Shown here: positions 1 to 5,587 of the stretch, in pieces
How positions within the stretch are numbered: the stretch's first letter is position 1
Layout of the letters: every line of letters begins with the position of its first letter
DNA from: Lentisalinibacter sp037382365
GTDB lineage: Bacteria; Pseudomonadota; Gammaproteobacteria; Steroidobacterales; Woeseiaceae
DNA length: 6,519 nucleotides
Direction: 5' to 3'
NCBI GenBank assembly: GCA_037382365.1
Contig: JARRPZ010000137.1
Span: 1-6,519, forward strand
Program-made: the position numbers and the translations under genes
The notes under the pieces: generated by a model
What the model was told of the DNA's origin: nothing
What the model saw: only the letters and a program-made list of their open reading frames with translations
Databases searched by the model: none

Positions 1-509
1 GGGACGACGGTCGCGAAGTACTCGCGGAAGATCTCGGGATACTTGCGAAGGCCGTCTTCGATCGACTCGAAGATGATGCCCTGCTCTTCCCACTCCTCTT
101 TGAGCGAATGGTAGACCATCTCCGACTCGAACTGCGCCCCCACTCCCGCGAGAATCTTGCGCTCGGCCTCAGGGATCCCGAGTCTCTCGAAGGTCTCCTT
201 GATGTTCTCCGGGACATCGTCCCACGAACGCTCCATCCGATCCTGCGGCTTCAGGTAGAAGTAGATCTCGTCCAGGTTCAACGTGGCGAGATCCCCGCCC
301 CAATCCGGCATCGGCTTGGCGTAGAAGGTCTTCAGCGCCTTGAGCCGGAAGTCGAGCATCCACTCCGGCTCCTCCTTGTGCGCCGAGATCTGCCGGACGA
401 TCTCTTCCGACAGGCCCTTTTCCGCCTTGAACCGGGGCTTCTCGTCCGTGACGAAGTCGTATTTGTACTCGTCGAGCCCAAGATCCTGTACGGTCTCGTT
501 CTCCGGCAT
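1..509 (-). CDS. sufB: SufB, Fe-S cluster scaffold protein (N-terminal 169 residues, runs off left edge)
   Basis: SufB is the scaffold subunit of the cytoplasmic SufBCD complex, on which iron-sulfur clusters are built before transfer to apo-proteins. The reading frame gives MPENETVQDLGLDEYKYDF, then the family blocks AGVGAQFESEMVYHSLKEEW (about residues 121-140) and QGIIFESIEDGL followed by YPEIFREYFATVVP. These match the conserved SufB region just before the beta-helix core. Family members are about 470 residues, so roughly two thirds lies beyond base 1. The ATG at 507-509 is preceded by AAGGGAG (520-526) with 10 nt spacing, which supports this start. The visible part has no cysteine, so an E. 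coli-type N-terminal cysteine cluster is not present here. It lies 79 nt downstream of sufC on the same strand and is presumably co-transcribed from the promoter ahead of sufC. sufD and sufS may follow outside the window. Confidence 0.95.
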   Translation of the reverse strand, partial: MPENETVQDLGLDEYKYDFVTDEKPRFKAEKGLSEEIVRQISAHKEEPEWMLDFRLKALKTFYAKPMPDWGGDLATLNLDEIYFYLKPQDRMERSWDDVPENIKETFERLGIPEAERKILAGVGAQFESEMVYHSLKEEWEEQGIIFESIEDGLRKYPEIFREYFATVV

Positions 510-557
510 CGTCTCTGATCTCCCTTTCACACGCATTCCGCGTTCGAATCCAGTCCA

Positions 558-580
558 CGCCCGCGATCGAGAGGCGGGCG
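558..580 (-). other. GC-rich hairpin between sufC and sufB
   Basis: On the minus strand CGCCCGC (580-574) pairs perfectly with GCGGGCG (564-558) around a 9-nt loop. It starts 8 nt after the sufC stop. No U-run follows, so it is not a standard intrinsic terminator. It could stabilise the sufC end of the message, or reduce the flow of transcription or translation into sufB. The structure is seen in the sequence; the role is inferred. Confidence 0.45.
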
Positions 581-588
581 CATACCGG

Positions 589-1371
589 TCATCCCACCGG
601 CTGCGGCTCCGGCTCGTGCAGCCAGTCGTATCCCATCTCTTCCAGTTGATCGGCCAGCTCCGGGCCGCCCGTCTGGGCGATCCTCCCGTTCAGCATGACG
701 TGCACGCGATCCGGCTTCAGATAGCCCAGGATCCGCTTGTAGTGGGTGATCAACAGCACGCCCATGCCGTCATCCTGTTCGCGCAGCCTGTTCACGCCCT
801 CCGATACGATCCGCAGCGCGTCGATGTCGAGACCGCTGTCGGTCTCATCCATCAGCGCCAGAGAAGGCTGGAGAACCGCCATCTGAAGAATCTCGTTGCG
901 CTTCTTCTCCCCGCCGCTGAAACCGTCGTTGACGTATCGCGCCGCGAAAGTCGGCTGGACCTTGAGCAGATCCAGCTTCTCGTTCAGGAGCTTCTGAAAG
1001 GCGAATACGTCAATGTCGCCCTCTTCTTCGCTCCTTCGGGCATTCAGCGATGTGCGGAGAAAGTTGGCGATCGAGACGCCCGGAATTTCCGCAGGATACT
1101 GGAACGCGAGAAAGAGCCCGGCTCGACTTCGCTCGTCCGGCTCGAGGTCGAGTATGCTCTCCCCGTCGAGCAGCACGTCACCCTCGCTCACTTCGTAGCC
1201 CGGGTGCCCCGCCACGACTTTTGCCAGCGTGCTCTTGCCCGAGCCGTTCGGGCCCATCAGCGCGTGCATTTCGCCGGGCCGGATCTCGAGGTCCACCCCG
1301 CGCAGGATCTCGGTGCCGCCATCCTCGACGCGAGCGTGGAGGTTCCGAATCTCGAGAAGTTTTTCAGACAT
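589..1371 (-). CDS. sufC: SufC, ABC-type ATPase of the SUF Fe-S assembly complex
   Basis: SufC hydrolyses ATP to drive shape changes in the SufBC2D scaffold during Fe-S cluster assembly; it is cytoplasmic and is not a transporter. The 260-residue product shows Walker A GPNGSGKST (40-48), Q-loop Gln91, the SufC-type signature FSGGEKKRNEILQ (151-163), Walker B LALMDETDSGLDIDAL (171-186) and H-loop His210. DETDSGLDIDAL and GGEKKRNEILQ distinguish SufC from ordinary ABC ATPases, and the length is typical. Three in-frame ATGs lie close together. AGGAG at 1382-1386 is 10 nt from the ATG at 1371 (MSEKLLEIRNLH) but only 1 nt from the one at 1380 (MNGMSE), so 1371 is preferred; it also matches the usual SufC N-terminus. 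It is the first gene of the visible operon, followed by sufB, behind a sigma70-like promoter. Confidence 0.96.
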   Translation of the reverse strand: MSEKLLEIRNLHARVEDGGTEILRGVDLEIRPGEMHALMGPNGSGKSTLAKVVAGHPGYEVSEGDVLLDGESILDLEPDERSRAGLFLAFQYPAEIPGVSIANFLRTSLNARRSEEEGDIDVFAFQKLLNEKLDLLKVQPTFAARYVNDGFSGGEKKRNEILQMAVLQPSLALMDETDSGLDIDALRIVSEGVNRLREQDDGMGVLLITHYKRILGYLKPDRVHVMLNGRIAQTGGPELADQLEEMGYDWLHEPEPQPVG

Positions 1372-1421
1372 TCCGTTCATGCTCCTGTGATTTCCCGTCT
1401 GGCCCCGGAAAGGACCGACCA

Positions 1422-1440
1422 ATCAAGAACGATTCTCGAT
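1422..1440. promoter_or_regulatory. Candidate operator: 19-bp dyad near the suf transcription start
   Basis: ATCAAGAACGATTCTCGAT has the symmetric form ATCnAGAA-nnn-TTCTnGAT, with 7 of 8 base pairs matching between the arms. It lies just downstream of the predicted -10 of the sufC promoter, covering about +4 to +22, where a bound repressor would block transcription. Its core AGAACGA recurs in the second dyad at 1463-1479. The identity of the binding protein is unknown; Rrf2-type (IscR/SufR-like) repressors often control suf operons, but none is encoded in this window. Confidence 0.45.
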
Positions 1441-1450
1441 AAGGACGATC

Positions 1451-1479
1451 AAAATACGCCCGTTGAGAACGAGTTTCAA
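1451..1479 (-). promoter_or_regulatory. Sigma70-type promoter for sufC-sufB
   Basis: On the minus strand the -35 box TTGAAA (1479-1474) and the -10 box TATTTT (1456-1451) are separated by exactly 17 nt. The -35 matches the consensus at 4 of 6 positions including TTGA, and the -10 at 4 of 6. Transcription would begin near 1444, leaving a leader of about 70 nt before the sufC ATG at 1371. The stretch is more AT-rich than its surroundings. Confidence 0.65.
1463..1479. promoter_or_regulatory. Candidate operator: second dyad overlapping the suf -35 box
   Basis: TTGAGAACGAGTTTCAA is an imperfect palindrome with TTGAnA at one end and TnTCAA at the other. It contains AGAACGAGTTTC, related to AGAACGATTCTC in the dyad at 1422-1440. 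The centres (1471 and 1431) are 40 bp apart, close to four helical turns. It overlaps the -35 and part of the spacer. Together the two sites could let a dimeric repressor occupy both ends of the promoter. Confidence 0.35.
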
Positions 1480-1612
1480 GTATCGTCTCGTCGCGGCGTG
1501 CTGCGATGGACACCGGGTCCCTCTAGTTTGTTCCGGCTCGAGCGGCGAGTATCGCTGCCATGATCGATCGAACGCAGAGGCCGAACAGGCTAACTGACTG
1601 AATCGAGAAAAG

Positions 1613-2641
1613 ATGAAGGCTGCATTCTTCCGAAGTCATGGCGGACCGGAGGTACTGGAGGTCGGCGAAGCGCCGGAGCCGGTCGTCGCGGTCGGGTCCG
1701 TGGTCATCGGCGTGCGCGCCGTGGCTCTCAACCACCTGGATCTCTGGGTCCGGAGGGGCATTCCGGGTCTCGAGCTCGATCTTCCGCACATCGGCGGCTC
1801 GGACGTAGCCGGTGTCATCGAAGAAGTCGGCCCCGACGTGACCGGATGGTCGAGGGGCGATCGCGTGGTCGTGAATCCGAGCCTCTGGTGCGGCGAATGC
1901 ACTTTCTGCGAGCGGGGGGAGGAATCGCTCTGCCGCAGCTACCGGATCATCGGCGAGCACGTCAGCGGGGGAGCGGCGGAGCGACTTCGCGTGCCGGCAG
2001 CGAACCTCTACAGGATTCCCGATGGCCTGACATTCGAAACGGCGGCCGCCGCGCCCCTCGTATATCAGACCGCGTGGCGTGCCCTGACCGGCCGAGCCGG
2101 GTTGATGAAAGGGGAGACGCTTCTCGTAACAGGCGGCTCCGGAGGCGTCGCCACCGCCGCGATCCAGATCGGCAAGCATCTCGGATCCCGGGTGCTGGTA
2201 CTGACTTCCGGACGCGAGAACGTCTCGCGTTGCGAAGCCCTGGGCGCCGATCGGGCGTTCGATCGCCTCACGGAGTCGTTCGCGGATGAGGTTCGCCGAA
2301 TGACCGGAGGCGCCGGCGCGGACGTCATCCTCGATTCCGTGGGCGAGGCTCTCTGGAACGATTGCCTCCGCTGTCTGGGGACGGATGGTCGCCTGGTGGT
2401 CTATGGAGCGACCACGGGCGCGGAAGTGAAGCTGAATCTCACGCACCTCTTCTGGAAACAACTGCAGATCATCGGTTCGACGATGGCTTCGCGCGCGCAG
2501 TTCGAGCAGGTCATGGACCTGGTCTCGGATGGAACGCTCGAGCCGGAGGTCGATTCCGTGAGACCCCTGACGGAGATCCGGACCGCGCACGAGGCCCTTG
2601 AGCGGGGGGAAGTATTCGGAAAGCTGGTGCTGGTCCCGTGA
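1613..2641 (+). CDS. Zinc-type medium-chain dehydrogenase/reductase (quinone oxidoreductase-like)
   Basis: This is a cytoplasmic NAD(P)-dependent oxidoreductase of the MDR superfamily, 342 residues, the usual length. An N-terminal GroES-like domain is followed by a Rossmann domain with the nucleotide-binding turn TGGSGGVATAAIQIGKHLG (173-191). A structural-zinc lobe is present: Cys93, Cys96, Cys99 and Cys107. The catalytic-zinc ligands of classical alcohol dehydrogenases look absent: the usual Cys is replaced within ALNHLDLW (38-45), the His-Glu pair reads Ser63-Asp64 in GGSDVAG, and the third position lies in APLVYQTAW. Catalysis is therefore probably of the zinc-independent quinone- or enone-reductase type, although databases often call such proteins alcohol dehydrogenase. 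The substrate cannot be told. The ATG at 1613 has only a weak GAG upstream but gives the canonical MKAAFF start. The gene overlaps the next one by 4 nt. Confidence 0.88.
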   Translation: MKAAFFRSHGGPEVLEVGEAPEPVVAVGSVVIGVRAVALNHLDLWVRRGIPGLELDLPHIGGSDVAGVIEEVGPDVTGWSRGDRVVVNPSLWCGECTFCERGEESLCRSYRIIGEHVSGGAAERLRVPAANLYRIPDGLTFETAAAAPLVYQTAWRALTGRAGLMKGETLLVTGGSGGVATAAIQIGKHLGSRVLVLTSGRENVSRCEALGADRAFDRLTESFADEVRRMTGGAGADVILDSVGEALWNDCLRCLGTDGRLVVYGATTGAEVKLNLTHLFWKQLQIIGSTMASRAQFEQVMDLVSDGTLEPEVDSVRPLTEIRTAHEALERGEVFGKLVLVP

Positions 2642-3165
2642 GAAGGCCCGCCACTGCAGGAATCCGGTCGGAGTGGCCGCGGATCATGGCTTCTGTCCTT
2701 GTCGCCGTCGCCATCGCCTCCTGCGGCCCCGAGCGGACTCCGGACGCCCGACCCGACGAAGAGGCAGCGGGATCCACCGGCAACGCAGCCGCTCCCTCTC
2801 CGAATCCCGGATCCGAAGTTCCGAGCGCGATGGAGCCGGAGGCGTCCCCGTTCCGTAATTTTTCGTTGCCCCCCGATCCCGCCTCGGGTGGCGAAGTCAG
2901 GCGCCATCCGGTCCGAATCGAGAACCCGGGCCCGGGCAGGTTCCTGGTCACGGCTTCGGCCGGAGCGGCTCCCGTGGTTCTCGATACGCTGGACGCCGGG
3001 GAGTCATATCGGGTCGATCTGAAGGCGCCCGCCGGGGCGCTGCGAATCCGATGGCGGTCGCTCGAAGGACGATCGTCCGGAGAAGTTCGAGTGCAGCCGC
3101 TCTCGGACCTCCAGGCCGACTCCGTGACGGTCGTGCGGCTCGAACCCGTGACACGGTCCGACTGA
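2638..3165 (+). CDS. Small putative lipoprotein of unknown function
   Basis: The product is 175 residues from a GTG start whose GTGA overlaps the stop of the dehydrogenase, implying translational coupling. The N-terminus has several arginines, then a hydrophobic run MASVLVAVAIASC with lipobox Ile26-Ala27-Ser28 and Cys29, indicating a lipid-anchored exported protein. Residues about 30-72 are a linker rich in Pro, Ala, Ser and Glu. Residues about 85-172 look beta-rich (HPVRIENPGPGRFLVTAS, then VVLDTLDAGESYRVDL), consistent with a small beta-sandwich; I recognise no named domain. An alternative ATG at 2686 has GGAG 12 nt upstream, but that form would lack the positive n-region of a signal peptide, so GTG is preferred with moderate confidence. 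A functional link to the dehydrogenase is not evident beyond the overlap. Confidence 0.72.
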   Translation: MRRPATAGIRSEWPRIMASVLVAVAIASCGPERTPDARPDEEAAGSTGNAAAPSPNPGSEVPSAMEPEASPFRNFSLPPDPASGGEVRRHPVRIENPGPGRFLVTASAGAAPVVLDTLDAGESYRVDLKAPAGALRIRWRSLEGRSSGEVRVQPLSDLQADSVTVVRLEPVTRSD

Positions 3166-3193
3166 CGCAGGCAGCCATGAAAGGTATGTCCGT

Positions 3194-3219
3194 CCCACGC
3201 CGCACCCGGCGGCTGTGGG
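3194..3219 (+). terminator. Strong hairpin after the lipoprotein gene, terminator-like without U-run
   Basis: CCCACGCCGC (3194-3203) pairs with GCGGC-GTGGG (3209-3219, one bulged T at 3214) around the loop ACCCG. This gives a 10-bp, mostly GC stem starting 28 nt after the lipoprotein stop. No T-tract follows, so intrinsic termination would be non-canonical; transcript-end stabilisation is the alternative. Confidence 0.4.
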
Positions 3220-3257
3220 GCCCGAGCCACACGCGCCTCTGCGCCAATCAGATTACA

Positions 3258-3286
3258 TTCTCCCGTAACATCCTTTTTCATATTGT
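3258..3286 (+). promoter_or_regulatory. AT-rich promoter-like stretch ahead of the small genes
   Basis: Bases 3250-3300 are strikingly AT-rich for this window. The best fit is TTCTCC (3258-3263), a 17-nt gap and TATTGT (3281-3286), which are 3 of 6 and 4 of 6 matches to sigma70 boxes. The exact boxes are uncertain; the composition and the position after a hairpin support a promoter here. Confidence 0.3.
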
Positions 3287-3296
3287 GTTATGTGAT

Positions 3297-3312
3297 TGCA
3301 CGAGGTCGTGCA
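3297..3312. promoter_or_regulatory. Perfect 7+7 bp palindrome, candidate operator
   Basis: TGCACGA-GG-TCGTGCA is a perfect inverted repeat with a 2-bp centre. It falls directly after the AT-rich promoter-like stretch, around +5 to +20 if the suggested boxes are right, a common operator location. With such a short centre it suits a dimeric DNA-binding protein better than a terminator. The binding protein is unknown. Confidence 0.4.
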
Positions 3313-3364
3313 TCGAACTTGCGTGCCTTCCACCCCGGAGTCGGCGGCAACGCGGCAACGGACC

Positions 3365-3370
3365 AGGAGG
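3365..3370 (+). promoter_or_regulatory. Consensus ribosome binding site AGGAGG
   Basis: AGGAGG sits 6 nt before the ATG at 3377. It is the strongest Shine-Dalgarno sequence in the window and is the main reason for calling the 45-residue gene that follows. Confidence 0.7.
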
Positions 3371-3376
3371 TGCAGC

Positions 3377-3514
3377 ATGTTTCGGAGCATTCCCATTTTC
3401 GCCATCGCGATGACGGCAGGCGTTGCCGCGATCTTCCTGTCCGGGTTCCGGCTCCCGGACGCGCCTTCGACCCGGGTGATGGTCGAACTCGACGCGGACG
3501 CGTGGTTCATTTGA
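3377..3514 (+). CDS. Small single-span membrane or secreted peptide, 45 residues, unrecognised
   Basis: The frame starts at an ATG with a consensus AGGAGG 6 nt upstream. MFRS is followed by a hydrophobic segment at residues 5-24 (IPIFAIAMTAGVAAIFLSGF), then a polar tail with an acidic patch ending VELDADAWFI. It could be a one-pass membrane peptide with Arg3 on the inside, or an uncleaved signal anchor. I recognise no family. The stop TGA (3512-3514) overlaps TTG at 3511, the likely start of the next frame. One extra T in the run at 3510-3512 would fuse the two into a 118-residue membrane-anchored protein, so this may be the N-terminal part of a frameshifted gene. Confidence 0.55.
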   Translation: MFRSIPIFAIAMTAGVAAIFLSGFRLPDAPSTRVMVELDADAWFI

Positions 3515-3732
3515 GCGATCCGGTGACGGGAGCGGCGCTTCGGGAGGCGATCCGCAAGGATGTCGGCATCCGGCTCGACTCGATAGCGGATCGTCTCGAG
3601 GAAGAGATCGAAGACGCGCGGCACCCGGAAGAGATGGAACAGATTCTCACCGAAGCCCTGTCCGAGGCGACGAGAGTCTTCGCTCGTGGAATCCAGGCCC
3701 GCGTCCGTGAGTCGCGCCGCAGCCGCGACTGA
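3511..3732 (+). CDS. Small charged helical protein, 73 residues, unrecognised
   Basis: This frame, shifted -1 relative to the preceding 45-residue gene, is protein-like: two amphipathic, highly charged helices (about residues 7-34 including IRLDSIADRLEEEIED, and 39-66 including EEMEQILTEALSEATRVF) and a basic C-terminus. No family is recognised. No ribosome binding site is visible. TTG at 3511 overlaps the upstream stop as TTGA, a layout used for translational coupling; GTG at 3502 is an alternative start adding three residues. The frame stays open further upstream, but there it encodes Arg/Gly/Pro-rich, implausible sequence opposite the better-supported small gene. The alternative reading is a single gene with a one-base frameshift. 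Confidence 0.5.
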   Translation: MSDPVTGAALREAIRKDVGIRLDSIADRLEEEIEDARHPEEMEQILTEALSEATRVFARGIQARVRESRRSRD

Positions 3733-3735
3733 CTC

Positions 3736-3774
3736 GAACGCCCGGAGCGGCCCCGCGCGTGAGCGGGCGCGTTC
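3736..3774 (+). terminator. Terminator-like hairpin after the small genes
   Basis: GAACG-CCCG (3736-3744) can pair with CGGG (3764-3767) and CGTTC (3770-3774), with a 2-nt bulge. The 19-nt interior is GC-rich and can pair further (GCGG with CCGC). A weak pyrimidine-rich stretch follows (GGTTTCCCTCCC). It begins 3 nt after the 73-residue frame ends, a usual place for a terminator. The 3775-3891 gap to the next gene shows no clear promoter. Confidence 0.35.
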
Positions 3775-3891
3775 CGGTTTCCCTCCCTGCGCGCTCTTCC
3801 CATCGCGTCCTTCCCCCCGTGAGTCGTAGCTTCCCTCGGCCGGAGGCCGGCGCGCAGGTGGGGGCACCCGATCGGGAACGCAATCGGAAGC

Positions 3892-5463
3892 ATGGAAGCG
3901 GCACGAGAATTCGAACGGCTCGCGGACTGGCTGCGCGCGATCCTCCGTGACGGAAGGGTCGCTGCCCTTTTTCTCTTTCTCCTCCTCTCGCATTCCGTTC
4001 TCGATGCTCCGAAGGCGGATCCCGACATGTTCGCGCGCGTCGCCGTCGGCCGGCTGGTGGAACGAGACGGCGGTGTAAGTCACACCGATCCCTTTGCCTA
4101 CACTCCGAAGCTGGACCGATGGGTGGATCACGAGTGGCTGTCGGGCGTCGTGTTCTGGCAGGCGGCCCGGACGGGAGGCGACACGGGTCTGCTGATCCTC
4201 GCCATGGCCTGCATGGCGGCTTCCCTCGTCCTCGTGGCGGAGGCGCAGCGGAAGTTGGCGCCTCCGGGGGCTCCGGTCCGGAGCTGGTTGTTCGCCTGCC
4301 TGCTGCCGCTTCCGTGGCTCTGGCGCAGCGTCGTTCGTTCCCAGGTCTTCACCTATCTGCTGCTGCCGGCTTTCCTGCTGGCGATGGCGGATTACCGCCG
4401 ACGGGAGGATCCGAGGGCTCTCCTTCCCCTGCCTTTCCTGATGCTCTTCTGGGCCAATGCGCACGGGGGATTCGTCACGGGTCTCGGCCTGCTCGGGCTG
4501 TTCGCCCTGGTGGCCCTCTTCGACGGCCGGAGGTTCGCAGCTCCACTCTGGTTGGCTGCGGCGGGCTGCGCAGCGGTCACTCTGATCACGCCCTACGGCC
4601 TCGACTACTGGCGTTACCTCGCGGGCGCTCTGACGATGGAACGGGCCGCAATCACGGAGTGGGGGCCGCTGATCCGAACGCCCTTGCTCGCGGCCTGGGT
4701 GGCCCTGGTCGCCGCGCTGTGGACGGCCGGCCTGTTCAAGTCCCGGTTCCGGGTGCCGCCCGAGGTGGTGGCTCTTCCGGCCATCGCGCTGATTTTTGCC
4801 CTGCGGAGCGGCCGTCTGTCTGCGGCTTTTCTGATGACCGTCGCCGTCTACGGGATCGGGCCGGTGTCGAAACTGCCGGGTCGCACGCGCTCGCTCGCTT
4901 CGAGGCTTCCCGAGAGCTGGCGACGAGCCGCCGCGGTCTGCGCCGTGGTCGCCCTCGTGCCGCTCTCCGTTCCCGTCGGGCGCCTGCTCACCGATCCCGA
5001 ATCCCGCCGACTGAGCTACGATGCGTATCCGGTCGATGCAATCGAATGGCTGCGAGAGAATCGCGCATCGGGAACCGTGCTCGTGGGCTTCGCGGAGGGA
5101 AGCTATGCGCTGTGGCGGCTCTACCCGGAGTTTCTCATTTCGATGGACGGCCGATACGAAGAAGTCTACCCTCAGGAGACGGTGGACCTCGTGGCTTCGG
5201 CGGTGAACCCGAATGCCCCGGATCATGAAGCCGCCTTCGAACGCGTTCGGCCAGAATACATTCTCGCCAAGACGTCCGGCGCCAGGGCGGTGGATCCGGA
5301 CGGATACGGCGCCGGCTGGAGGGTCATCTACGCGGATGGAAAGTTCTCCGTTCTCGAGCCGGTCCGGACGGGGGCTCCAGCGGATTCTGCGCGGGACGAC
5401 CGCCTCCACGGGCCGGCATCGGCACCGGAGGCTGTCAGGTACATCTGGGATCCGCTCTTCTGA
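3892..5463 (+). CDS. Polytopic membrane protein resembling GT-C-type glycosyltransferases
   Basis: The product is 523 residues with about ten hydrophobic spans (near 23-40, 99-117, 131-148, 151-167, 175-188, 194-210, 215-234, 264-282, 291-323 and 346-363) and a soluble C-terminal domain. The first long loop carries DPD (43-45), TDPF (65-68) and WVDHEWL (77-83), the pattern of polytopic proteins of GT-C architecture, in which acidic residues of the first periplasmic loop act in sugar transfer from polyprenyl-linked donors. NAHGGF (189-194) and TPYG (233-236) also recur in this protein group. The C-terminal domain has YPVDAIEWL (379-387), GSYALWRLYP (403-412) and SMDGRYEEVYP (417-427). Transferase activity is inferred; such proteins are usually annotated hypothetical. 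The start has only weak ribosome-binding candidates (GGGAA 13 nt away, CGGAAG 1 nt away) but gives a sensible amphipathic N-terminus. No sugar-pathway neighbours are visible. Confidence 0.75.
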   Translation: MEAAREFERLADWLRAILRDGRVAALFLFLLLSHSVLDAPKADPDMFARVAVGRLVERDGGVSHTDPFAYTPKLDRWVDHEWLSGVVFWQAARTGGDTGLLILAMACMAASLVLVAEAQRKLAPPGAPVRSWLFACLLPLPWLWRSVVRSQVFTYLLLPAFLLAMADYRRREDPRALLPLPFLMLFWANAHGGFVTGLGLLGLFALVALFDGRRFAAPLWLAAAGCAAVTLITPYGLDYWRYLAGALTMERAAITEWGPLIRTPLLAAWVALVAALWTAGLFKSRFRVPPEVVALPAIALIFALRSGRLSAAFLMTVAVYGIGPVSKLPGRTRSLASRLPESWRRAAAVCAVVALVPLSVPVGRLLTDPESRRLSYDAYPVDAIEWLRENRASGTVLVGFAEGSYALWRLYPEFLISMDGRYEEVYPQETVDLVASAVNPNAPDHEAAFERVRPEYILAKTSGARAVDPDGYGAGWRVIYADGKFSVLEPVRTGAPADSARDDRLHGPASAPEAVRYIWDPLF

Positions 5464-5525
5464 TCGAACCGGTCGTGCCCTGTTCCCTATCTCCGGGTTC
5501 GCATACTGTGTGTAAAGCGTCACTC

Positions 5526-5531
5526 TATAAA
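5526..5531 (+). promoter_or_regulatory. Candidate -10 box for the MerR-family gene
   Basis: TATAAA is a 5 of 6 match to the -10 consensus and stands out in GC-rich DNA, 56 nt before the MerR start. No good -35 lies at normal spacing (ATACTG at 5503-5508 is 17 nt away and poor), which suggests an activator-dependent or weak promoter. Transcription would begin near 5538. Confidence 0.4.
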
Positions 5532-5537
5532 TGAAGC

Positions 5538-5561
5538 GATCCGGGCGGCGCAGTCCGGATC
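5538..5561 (+). promoter_or_regulatory. Inverted repeat in the MerR leader
   Basis: GATCCGG (5538-5544) and CCGGATC (5555-5561) are perfect inverted 7-mers around a 10-nt centre. They lie at the predicted transcription start, between the -10 box and the GGAAGG ribosome binding site (5577-5582). It could be an autoregulatory operator or a 5' leader hairpin. Six bases of the arms (ATCCGG/CCGGAT) recur as an inverted repeat at the start of the TolC-like gene. Confidence 0.35.
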
Positions 5562-5587
5562 CGTGAATCCCGACCCGGAAGGCCGTC

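Noticed and set aside
1528..1555. Plus-strand promoter for the dehydrogenase (TTGTTC, 16 nt, TATCGC)
   Set aside because: Both boxes are poor matches and several equally weak pairs occur in the same 230-bp gap, so no specific call is justified.
340..1563. A 407-codon plus-strand open frame opposite sufB and sufC
   Set aside because: It is the antisense shadow of two strongly recognised genes, runs through the suf promoter, and has no recognisable protein features.
1523..2590. A 355-codon minus-strand open frame opposite the dehydrogenase
   Set aside because: The opposite strand encodes a full-length MDR enzyme; this frame has a low-complexity, Arg/His-rich composition and no ribosome binding site.
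3283..3510. Upstream extension of the 73-residue frame to 3283
   Set aside because: The extra residues are His/Arg/Gly/Pro-rich and unlike a protein domain, and the region is better explained by the 45-residue gene with a consensus AGGAGG in another frame.
3505..3515. Programmed -1 frameshift site joining the two small frames
   Set aside because: The bases around the junction do not form an X XXY YYZ slippery heptamer, so TTGA coupling or a one-base sequence error or mutation is simpler.
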